The position numbers were made by a program, and so were the translations under genes. Of a DNA stretch of 38,062 bases, positions 32,944 to 38,062 are shown in pieces (the stretch's first letter is position 1; every line of letters starts with the position of its first letter). The notes below the pieces were generated by a model. It did no database searches. It had not been told where the DNA came from and saw only the letters and a list, made by a program, of their open reading frames with translations. The DNA lies in the NCBI RefSeq assembly GCF_017676365.1, contig NZ_JADKMA010000055.1, forward strand, positions 1 to 38,062, read 5' to 3'. This stretch comes from Streptomyces oryzae. GTDB lineage: Bacteria; Actinomycetota; Actinomycetes; Streptomycetales; Streptomycetaceae.

Positions 32944-32997
32944 AGACGGAGACGTGCTGAAGGCGGAGAAGCACCGGAGGCGGAGAAACGCTGCGGC
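32930..32997. repeat. 17-bp tandem repeat, four degenerate copies
   Basis: Units starting with CGGAG at 32930, 32947, 32964 and 32981 recur with an exact 17-bp period (CGGAGAAACGCTGAAGA and variants). The first unit contains the last codons and stop of the kinase gene; the other three lie just after it. Confidence 0.8.
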
Positions 32998-33020
32998 GGA
33001 ACGCCCAGTGAGCACGCAAA

Positions 33021-33067
33021 AAGCGCCGCGTATCCGGTCCTTGGGCGAGGACGGATACTCGGCGCTT
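33021..33067 (-). terminator. Bidirectional terminator between kinase and wblE
   Basis: AAGCGCCG (33021-33028) plus GTATCCG (33030-33036) pair with CGGATAC (33052-33058) and CGGCGCTT (33060-33067). Read on the minus strand, the stem is followed by a run of five T residues, so it is a classical intrinsic terminator for wblE. It can also stop the kinase transcript from the other side. Confidence 0.85.
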
Positions 33068-33140
33068 CAGGCTTTGCTCATACGCGCTTCGAGTGCACTG
33101 CGCGCTGCGTCTCGGGGTGCAGCTGGTGCAGGGCTGGGCG

Positions 33141-33404
33141 TCAGGCGGTCGCGGCGTTGTTCCGCGCCCGGTTGCGGGCGGCGCGGCGCTTCATCGCGCG
33201 GCGCTCGTCCTCGCTGAGACCACCCCAGACACCGGAGTCCTGACCTGACTCCAGAGCCCACTGCAGGCACTGCTCCATGACGGGGCAGCGGCGGCAGACG
33301 GCCTTGGCTTCCTCGATCTGCAGCAGCGCAGGACCGGTGTTGCCGATGGGGAAGAACAGCTCGGGGTCTTCCTCGCGGCAAACGGCGTGGTGACGCCAGT
33401 CCAT
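33141..33404 (-). CDS. wblE: WhiB-like iron-sulfur protein WblE
   Basis: This 87-aa WhiB-family protein carries the four cluster-binding cysteines C9, C37, C40 and C46 (CxxC spacing in VCRRCPVMEQC), the turn GVWGGLSEDERR and a basic C-terminal AT-hook-like tail (MKRRAARNRARN). It is the counterpart of mycobacterial WhiB1, a 4Fe-4S protein that reacts with nitric oxide and binds the principal sigma factor. WblE is conserved across actinobacteria. ATG 33404 has AGGAGAGG 8 nt upstream. Its long 5' region (33405-33719) holds Crp-like sites. It is next to a PdtaS-type kinase, as in Mycobacterium. Confidence 0.95.
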   Translation of the reverse strand: MDWRHHAVCREEDPELFFPIGNTGPALLQIEEAKAVCRRCPVMEQCLQWALESGQDSGVWGGLSEDERRAMKRRAARNRARNNAATA

Positions 33405-33441
33405 GGCTGCTACCTCTCCTCGTGTGTGGCTTGCTTGTGAA

Positions 33442-33457
33442 TGTGAACGCTTTCACG
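33442..33457. promoter_or_regulatory. Crp-like site upstream of wblE
   Basis: TGTGAACGCTTTCACG fits the Crp dyad TGTGA-N6-TCACA at 9 of 10 defined positions. It lies 38 bp before the wblE start. The mycobacterial counterpart whiB1 is controlled by a Crp-type protein, so the site is likely meaningful. Binding is not shown. Confidence 0.5.
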
Positions 33458-33483
33458 AATCCCTCGACGGGGGAAGTGGGGCC

Positions 33484-33495
33484 TCACAAATGTGA
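33484..33495. promoter_or_regulatory. Second TCACA/TGTGA dyad upstream of wblE
   Basis: TCACA-AA-TGTGA is an exact inverted repeat overlapping the likely -10 region. The half-sites are those of Crp but in outward order, with TGTGATGCGGGTCCCA (33491-33506) as a weaker conventional site. Confidence 0.35.
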
Positions 33496-33693
33496 TGCGG
33501 GTCCCACTGGAGTCAAAGGAAGGGATTCCGGCTCTCAAGGGGGCCCTGATGGATGGGCCGTCCCGATCGCCATGAAGAGACTCGCAAACCTCGGCTGCGG
33601 ATACAACCCCTTCCGGAAACTTTTTTTTGAATCCTTGGTGTCGACTAGCTCACAGCCCTCATTCGAGGGGGTGGACCCTGGCCTAAACGTTCG

Positions 33694-33720
33694 AGTGGAA
33701 GGACTTTCGCCCCTTCCACT
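33694..33720 (-). terminator. Terminator hairpin of the lipid/diacylglycerol kinase gene
   Basis: AGTGGAAGG (33694-33702) and CCTTCCACT (33712-33720) form a perfect 9-bp stem with a 9-nt loop, beginning at the last base of the stop codon of the minus-strand gene. Confidence 0.7.
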
Positions 33721-34688
33721 TACACAATCACACGCAGTGCACGCCGTACGCCTGTGAAGCTCACGCTCGTACGCAGTCCCAGGTGGTCTCCGTCCATCTG
33801 AAACGGCAGCGGCGCCTGCGAATGCAAGGTGAAGCGGGTGAGGTCGTGCAGCGTCACCGCGTGCTTGCCGCGGGGCCCCCGTTCCGGGCTGGAGGTCAGC
33901 AGCTGGGTGCCGTAACGGCTCACCGCCAGCGGGGTCAGTCTGCGCAGTCCCAGCACGTCGAGGCCGGTGTCGAAGGACGCCTCGGGCGCCGCGTACAGCG
34001 GCTTGTTGCCCAGATAGGACCACGGTGCCGTGTTGCAGACGATCGAGAGCGCCAGCTGGGTCTCGGGCTCGGCGCCCTCCCGCTCCAGCGTGATCGTCCC
34101 CTTGCGGCGGTGCGGCTCGTTCAGGAACTGCCGTACGACCTGGCGCACATAGAGCGGGTGTGTGGAGCGCTTGCCGCGCTCCCGCTGCTGTTCGACCCGG
34201 CCGATCACCCCGGCGTCGAAGCCCAGCCCCGCTGTGAAGGTGAACCACCGTTCCGGGATCTCGGCGTCGTCGGTCCCCGGCACACCGCCGGCGATGCCCA
34301 GCCCGATGGTTCTCTCCGAGCGCGCTTCCAGCGCGTCCAGCAGATGTCCGGTCGCCTCCACGACGTCGTTGGGCATGCCCAGCGCGCGCGCGAACACATT
34401 GGTGGAGCCGCCCGGCACCACGGCCAGCCGCGGCAGCCGCTCGGGGTCGGGCCCCTCGTGCAGCAGGCCGTTGACCACCTCGTTGACCGTGCCATCCCCG
34501 CCCAGCGCGATGACCAGCTCGGCGGTGCCGCCCTGGGCTGCCTGGCGGGCGAGGTCACGGGCGTGGCCCCGGTACTGGGTGGTGGCGACCTCCAGCTTGA
34601 GATCGCTGGCGAGCGCGTGCGCCAGCACGTCACGGGTCCGGGCGCTGGTGGTGGTGGCTGCCGGGTTGACCACGAGTAGTGCGCGCAT
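33720..34688 (-). CDS. Diacylglycerol kinase-family lipid kinase
   Basis: This 322-aa protein has the diacylglycerol kinase catalytic domain. VVNPAATTTSAR starts the domain, the ATP site is IALGGDGTVNEVVNGL (GGDGT, about 62-66), and VVPGGSTNVFARALGMP (about 88-104) is the next conserved segment. The C-terminal beta-sandwich lobe follows. Members phosphorylate diacylglycerol or related lipids, or sphingoid-like bases; the substrate here is not known. It is cytoplasmic or peripheral to the membrane. ATG 34688 has TACGCT ending 6 nt upstream and no ribosome binding site, so it is probably leaderless. It is divergent from the small membrane protein gene. Confidence 0.9.
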   Translation of the reverse strand: MRALLVVNPAATTTSARTRDVLAHALASDLKLEVATTQYRGHARDLARQAAQGGTAELVIALGGDGTVNEVVNGLLHEGPDPERLPRLAVVPGGSTNVFARALGMPNDVVEATGHLLDALEARSERTIGLGIAGGVPGTDDAEIPERWFTFTAGLGFDAGVIGRVEQQRERGKRSTHPLYVRQVVRQFLNEPHRRKGTITLEREGAEPETQLALSIVCNTAPWSYLGNKPLYAAPEASFDTGLDVLGLRRLTPLAVSRYGTQLLTSSPERGPRGKHAVTLHDLTRFTLHSQAPLPFQMDGDHLGLRTSVSFTGVRRALRVIV

Positions 34689-34694
34689 GGAGTG

Positions 34695-34700
34695 AGCGTA
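34695..34700 (-). promoter_or_regulatory. -10 of lipid kinase gene, leaderless
   Basis: TACGCT on the minus strand ends 6 nt before ATG 34688, without a ribosome binding site. Confidence 0.5.
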
Positions 34701-34745
34701 CCTACCGCGTGGTACACGGCCCAGCCCCGCCGGTGCCCGGAGAGC

Positions 34746-34751
34746 TAGGCT
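34746..34751 (+). promoter_or_regulatory. -10 of small membrane protein gene, leaderless
   Basis: TAGGCT ends 6 nt before GTG 34758. The hexamer is identical to that of the Fur-family gene. Confidence 0.5.
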
Positions 34752-34757
34752 GCGGGG

Positions 34758-35213
34758 GTGAGCGAGTGCGGGACCGGGACGGATACGGAAGATTCGATGG
34801 AGACACAGCCGCAGGAGCACGGGCAGGAGCGGGGGCCGCGCAGGATCGTGGCCGCCGCAGTGGTGACCGGTGCCGAGGGGCTGGTCGTCGCCGGGTTCGG
34901 GATCGTCTCGCTCGTGATGCTGGTCACCGGCAGGCCGGACGACATGACGCAGGCCGCCACTCTCGCCGTCACCGTTCTCGCGCTGTCCGTGCTGCCGCTC
35001 GCCGCGGCGCGCGGGCTGTGGCTGCGGCGGCGCTGGAGCCGCGGGCCCTCGATGATCGTCCAGCTGATCGCGCTGCCGGTGGCCTGGCAGATGGCGCAGA
35101 ACGGGGGAGCGTTGCTGGGCGCCGCCGTCGCGCTGGCGCTGGCCGCGTTCGCCGTCCTGGGGTGCCTGGTGAACCCCACGGCCACCGAGGCGCTGGGCAT
35201 CGGCCCCAGATGA
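34758..35213 (+). CDS. Small integral membrane protein of unknown function
   Basis: This 151-aa protein has a hydrophilic N-terminus of about 28 residues rich in Glu/Gln and four hydrophobic segments (about 30-58, 66-88, 97-115 and 118-140) split by a basic loop (LWLRRRWSR). I recognise no catalytic motif. From memory, a membrane protein sits between the lipid kinase and sigH in S. coelicolor too. GTG 34758 is placed 6 nt after a TAGGCT -10 hexamer; an in-frame ATG at 34797 would shorten it by 13 residues. It is convergent with the sigma-factor gene. Confidence 0.75.
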   Translation: MSECGTGTDTEDSMETQPQEHGQERGPRRIVAAAVVTGAEGLVVAGFGIVSLVMLVTGRPDDMTQAATLAVTVLALSVLPLAAARGLWLRRRWSRGPSMIVQLIALPVAWQMAQNGGALLGAAVALALAAFAVLGCLVNPTATEALGIGPR

Positions 35214-35263
35214 CAGACCCCCCGCCCCACGGGGGCAGGGGGAAAGGCACAGGGGCGCCCGGC

Positions 35264-36226
35264 TCACTCCTCGACCAGCAGCCGGTCGCGCAGCTGGGCC
35301 AGGGTTCTTGCGAGCAGTCTGGAGACGTGCATCTGGGAGATGCCGACCTCCTGGGCGATCTGCGACTGGGTCATGTTGCCGAAGAACCGCAGCAGCAGGA
35401 TCTTCTTCTCTCTCGGCGGCAGCTCCTCCAGCAGCGGCTTGAGGGACTCCCGGTACTCGACGCCCTCCAGGGCGTCGTCCTCGGCGCCGAGGGTGTCGGC
35501 GACCGCCGGGGACTCGTCGTCGGTGTCGGGCACGTCCAGCGAGAGGGTGCTGTAGGCGTTCGCCGATTCCAGGCCCTCCAGGACCTCTTCCTCGGAGATC
35601 GACAGCCGCTGGGCCAGCTCGTGCACGGTCGGCGCTCTGCCGTGCTGCTGGGAGAGCTCGGCGGTCGCGGAGGTGAGGGAGAGCCTCAGCTCCTGGAGCC
35701 GGCGGGGCACGCGCACGGCCCAGCCCTTGTCGCGGAAGTGGCGCTTGATCTCGCCGACAACCGTGGGTGTCGCGTACGTCGAGAACTCGACGCCGCGCTC
35801 CGGGTCGAAACGGTCGACCGATTTGATCAGGCCGATCGTCGCGACCTGCGTCAGGTCGTCCAGCGGCTCGCCGCGGTTGCGGAAGCGGCGGGCCAGATGC
35901 TCGACAAGAGGCAGATGCATACGCACCAGGTGGTTGCGCAGCTCGGCACGCTCGGGGCCGTCGGGCAGCTTGCGCAGCTCGATGAAGAGCGCACGCGCGC
36001 CGCCGCGGTCCTGCGGGTCGAATCCGCGGGATTCACCCGAGCCGGGGCCCGCGGCCCGCTCACGCCGCTCGTGCTGCTGCTGGTCCATAGCGTCCGCCCG
36101 CTCTGCCTGCTTGGGTCGCTGCATGCTGGGGTCGGCCGGGTGCGGCCGGGGCTGTTGCTCGGGAATGCCCCGGGAGACCGCCCCCGGGCGGCCTGACCAC
36201 ATCTGACTTGCCTCGTGCTCGGTCAC
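35264..36226 (-). CDS. sigH: SigB/SigF-type alternative sigma factor, SigH-like
   Basis: This 320-aa group 3 sigma factor has region 2 (HLPLVEHLARRFRNRGEPLD, then DLTQVATIGLIKSVDRFDPE, then GVEFSTYATPTVVGEIKRHF), region 3 (VRVPRRLQELRLSL) and region 4 (LLEELPPREKKILLLRFFGN, then MTQSQIAQEVGISQMHVSRL). The first 70 residues are a Gln/Arg/Pro-rich extension. Position next to an RsbW-like gene and the preserved order wblE, lipid kinase, membrane protein, sigma factor match S. coelicolor sigH (recalled as SCO5243), a factor for osmotic stress and septation. The GTG 36226 start overlaps the anti-sigma stop by 4 nt. In-frame ATGs at codons 9, 35 and 47 could give shorter isoforms, as known for SigH. 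Confidence 0.88.
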   Translation of the reverse strand: MTEHEASQMWSGRPGAVSRGIPEQQPRPHPADPSMQRPKQAERADAMDQQQHERRERAAGPGSGESRGFDPQDRGGARALFIELRKLPDGPERAELRNHLVRMHLPLVEHLARRFRNRGEPLDDLTQVATIGLIKSVDRFDPERGVEFSTYATPTVVGEIKRHFRDKGWAVRVPRRLQELRLSLTSATAELSQQHGRAPTVHELAQRLSISEEEVLEGLESANAYSTLSLDVPDTDDESPAVADTLGAEDDALEGVEYRESLKPLLEELPPREKKILLLRFFGNMTQSQIAQEVGISQMHVSRLLARTLAQLRDRLLVEE

Positions 36227-36636
36227 GACGCTCCGGGCCCCGCACCGCGCTTTTTGTGCAGGCTGATGCTGACCGTACGGTCCTCTGACACTGCTGAACC
36301 CACCTCACCGGCCAGGGCCGAGAGCACCGTCCACGCGAAGGTGTCGCGCTCGGGAGCACGGCCATCGGTCGTCGGCGCCGAGACGGTGACGTGCAGCGAG
36401 TCGCCGACGAGCTGGAAGACACAACTGAGTACGGAGCCGGGGACGGCCTGCTGGAGCAGGATCGCGCACGCCTCGTCCACGGCGATCCGCAGATCCTCGA
36501 TCTCGTCGAGGGTGAAGTCCAAGCGGGCCGCGAGCCCGGCGGTGGCCGTCCGCAGCACCGACAGATAGGCACCCGCCGCCGGCAGCCGGACCTCGACGAA
36601 GTCCTGCGACGCGGGCTCGCCTGCGATCTGGGACAC
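36223..36636 (-). CDS. prsH: RsbW-like anti-sigma factor (PrsH/UshX type)
   Basis: This 137-aa serine-kinase-fold (HATPase_c) anti-sigma factor would bind and inhibit the downstream sigma factor. The helix with the N-box-like motif DEIEDLRIAVDEACAILLQQ is clear; the last third is conserved in RsbW relatives. GTG 36636 is chosen because GGAGG lies 5 nt upstream and the resulting length fits the family; an upstream GTG at 36741 extends it by 35 residues but lacks a good ribosome binding site. Its stop overlaps the sigma gene (GTGA), keeping inhibitor and sigma factor in balance. The partner-switching antagonist (BldG/RsbV type) is not encoded here. Confidence 0.87.
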   Translation of the reverse strand: MSQIAGEPASQDFVEVRLPAAGAYLSVLRTATAGLAARLDFTLDEIEDLRIAVDEACAILLQQAVPGSVLSCVFQLVGDSLHVTVSAPTTDGRAPERDTFAWTVLSALAGEVGSAVSEDRTVSISLHKKRGAGPGAS

Positions 36637-37169
36637 CCTCACCTCCAAGGTGGCACGAGCCGGTTGGGCCTCGCGGGCCGAAGCGGCTGTTGATTCGCTT
36701 TCGTCAGTGACGCTATCGCGATCCGTGTCACGATGCCGCACGCATCGATCACTGCCGCCTCATTCGCGAGCGTCACCCATAGTAAACATATGGGTACTGT
36801 CTGTGGCTAGGGGTTGGAGGCCTCAAATCCTCCGTGATTACGCTGTGTTGACCTCAAGGGTCTGTCGCAGGCCGCTTTCCTGGGGTGATCCCCGGACTCC
36901 GGCGGCCACCGTGTGTGTCCAGCCGTCGGCCGCCGAGTGTCGCTGGAAGGGCCTGTCATGTCATTACCCGTCACCTGATGCGTTCATAGCCTCTCGAGGC
37001 ACAGCCTCCGACAAGGGCCGAAACCTGCCCCTGCGGGCGGCCCCGGGGCGGACCCGAGTTGCCTGAGGGGTGCGATGGGTGACTACTCAGCGTCAATGGA
37101 GAGGGAGGCGCGGTGAGTTGACGGGTGCGGAGAGTGACGAATTTTCTCACTCTGGGTTACTGCTCTCGG
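36637..37169. other. Long control region upstream of the anti-sigma/sigma operon
   Basis: About 530 bp separate the anti-sigma start from the stop of the PLP-enzyme gene, and no convincing gene is seen. Visible structures are GGAGG-N8-CCTCC near 36815-36835, GGGGTGATCCCC at about 36894, an AGAGTGA/TCACTCT hairpin (37131-37137 with 37147-37153) and the direct repeat GGTTACTG twice after it. SigH-type operons in Streptomyces have several promoters in such a region, but I could not assign their hexamers. Confidence 0.4.
37131..37153 (-). terminator. Hairpin after the PLP-enzyme gene
   Basis: AGAGTGA (37131-37137) pairs with TCACTCT (37147-37153). It lies 17-40 nt past the stop of the minus-strand PLP-enzyme gene and may end its transcript. 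Confidence 0.4.
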
Positions 37170-38062
37170 TTACTGGTCAGCGGAAAACGCCTGCCCCGTC
37201 ACGACCGCCGTCACCGTGCTGCCCGGAGGGAAGACGCCCTCCGCCGCCAGCCGGGTGAGGGCGAACAGCAGCTTGGCGACATAGATCTCATCCAGCGCGG
37301 GCAGCCCATGGCGCTCGGCGAAATCCGCCGCGAAGCCGGACAGCTGAGGGCTCGCTTTCGCGTAGCCGCCGCCGTGAAAACTCTCCTCCAGCCACCAGTG
37401 GCCGCGCCGCCCGCCGAAGGTCTCCCGCTGCAGCCGCGCCACCTCACCGGCGAGGAAACCACCCTTCAGCACGGGCACGCCAAGACCGCGCTGACCTGGG
37501 GAAAGGCCCGCCGCCATACCGGCGAGGGTGCCCCCGGTGCCGCAGGCGACGGCCGCTACGTCGGTGCGCCCGCGCAGCTCTTCGCCCAGCAGTACGCACC
37601 CGCGTACGGCCGCCGTGTTGCTGCCGCCCTCGGGGATGACGGCGCACGCTCCGAAGCGGGCGCGCAGCTCCTCGTGGAAGTCCGGATCGGCGCGGCGGCG
37701 GTACGCGGCGCGCGAGACGAAGTGCAGCAGCATGCCGTCCTCGGCGCAGCGCGTCAGGGACGGATTGAGCGGCCGGCCGGCCAGCTCGTCCCCGCGTACC
37801 ACCCCGACCGTGCGCAGCCCGAGCAGCCGGCCCGCGGCCGCGGTGGCCCGCAGATGGTTGGAGTAGGCGCCCCCGAAGGTCAGCAGCCGACGGTGACCGG
37901 TCTCGGCCACCGACCGCAGATTAGGGGCGAGTTTCCGCCACTTGTTGCCGGCGAGTGCGGGGTGTATGAGGTCATCGCGTTTCAGCAGCAGACGCACGCC
38001 CCGGCCGCTGAACCGCTCGTCGTCGACCTCCTGGAGCGGGGAGGGCAGGCGTGGGGCGAGCG
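37170..38062 (-). CDS. PLP enzyme, ACC deaminase/D-cysteine desulfhydrase family (5' end outside window)
   Basis: The frame is open to the window edge: at least 21 codons precede the internal GTG at 37997, and their residues (PLQEVDDERFSG) continue the family's N-terminus. The gene is therefore partial at its 5' end. It is a fold-type II PLP enzyme. The lysine that binds PLP is in HPALAGNKWRKL, followed by LTFGGAYSNHLRATAAAG, and the phosphate-binding loop is ACGTGGTLAGMAAGL. Members deaminate 1-aminocyclopropane-1-carboxylate or desulfhydrate D-cysteine; the two cannot be told apart here. The stop is followed by a hairpin. Confidence 0.85.
   Translation of the reverse strand, partial: LAPRLPSPLQEVDDERFSGRGVRLLLKRDDLIHPALAGNKWRKLAPNLRSVAETGHRRLLTFGGAYSNHLRATAAAGRLLGLRTVGVVRGDELAGRPLNPSLTRCAEDGMLLHFVSRAAYRRRADPDFHEELRARFGACAVIPEGGSNTAAVRGCVLLGEELRGRTDVAAVACGTGGTLAGMAAGLSPGQRGLGVPVLKGGFLAGEVARLQRETFGGRRGHWWLEESFHGGGYAKASPQLSGFAADFAERHGLPALDEIYVAKLLFALTRLAAEGVFPPGSTVTAVVTGQAFSADQ

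Larger units (their letters stand above)
33405..33693. promoter_or_regulatory. wblE upstream region
   Basis: This is a non-coding stretch upstream of wblE. On the minus strand a TTGACT (33516-33511) with CACATT about 16 bp downstream is the best promoter. Two Crp-like dyads lie within (33442-33457 and 33484-33495). A run of eight T residues at about 33621-33628 is the only other notable feature; no open frame here is convincing. Confidence 0.5.

Noticed and set aside
33442..33455. A CcpA-type cre site (minus strand TGAAAGCGTTCACA)
   Set aside because: It fits the Bacillus cre consensus, but the same bases fit a Crp dyad and the mycobacterial counterpart of the gene is Crp-controlled; Streptomyces has no CcpA system of the Bacillus kind.
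33505..33531. A sigma-R promoter for wblE
   Set aside because: A minus-strand GGAAT is present, but 18 bp downstream is TGG and not GTT, so the consensus fails.
33422..33757. A 111-codon plus-strand frame upstream of wblE
   Set aside because: It crosses promoter elements, a T run and the terminator of the lipid kinase gene, has no ribosome binding site and no recognisable sequence.
1..38062. Mobile elements, prophage or CRISPR arrays
   Set aside because: No transposase, integrase, phage gene, regularly spaced repeat array or terminal inverted repeats were seen; gene order looks like conserved chromosome core.

Overview
The window is high-GC actinobacterial chromosome and reads as core Streptomyces sequence. 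The evidence is GC-rich codon use, a Streptomyces-type sigR-rsrA pair, dasR-dasABC-dasD, wblE, a SigH/PrsH-type sigma/anti-sigma pair and the class Ia nrdAB genes behind a cobalamin riboswitch. From memory, the gene order follows the SCO5206-SCO5244 region of S. coelicolor. There are no prophage, IS or CRISPR signs.

Layout. (1) 1-4000: initiator tRNA-fMet, a PerR-type Fur regulator divergent from a clade-3 type catalase, a two-CBS-domain protein and hisN. (2) 4000-10050: a TetR regulator carrying a TTA (bldA) codon, convergent with a Gdx/SugE-type SMR exporter; an aroA-rsgA operon; an M50 membrane protease; a YedK-type SRAP protein; and an alpha/beta hydrolase. (3) 10060-14090: the thiol-oxidation switch sigR-rsrA, with an autoregulatory sigma-R promoter and the in-frame 55-codon upstream extension, followed by a translationally coupled pair of membrane HD-GYP-family genes (one canonical, one degenerate). 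(4) 14270-19830: a TPR protein, peptide deformylase, then nrdB and nrdA on the minus strand behind a B12 riboswitch and tandem NrdR-box candidates. (5) 19840-23400: GNAT, RidA, a YbdD-like small protein and cstA. (6) 23420-31100: dasR divergent from dasA-dasB-dasC-dasD, then a SIS-domain sugar-phosphate isomerase/deaminase and a class II aldolase. (7) 31450-38062: a PdtaS-type histidine kinase, wblE, a diacylglycerol-kinase family protein, a small membrane protein, a sigB-type sigma factor with its anti-sigma factor, and the 3' part of a PLP enzyme of the ACC deaminase/D-cysteine desulfhydrase family.

How it works together. The region is rich in stress and nutrient control: peroxide (Fur/catalase), disulfide stress (SigR/RsrA), Fe-S sensing (WblE), osmotic or developmental stress (SigH/PrsH), cyclic di-GMP turnover (HD-GYP), B12 and nucleotide status (nrdAB), and amino-sugar supply (DasR). 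The das transporter genes lack an ATPase, so they should rely on a shared ATPase (MsiK in known strains). Many genes have a -10 hexamer 6-8 nt upstream of the start codon and are probably transcribed without leaders.

No wholly new system is evident. The items most worth following are the SIS/aldolase pair where S. coelicolor has nagB, the paired canonical and degenerate HD-GYP proteins, the Crp-like sites at wblE, and the nrd control region without nrdS.
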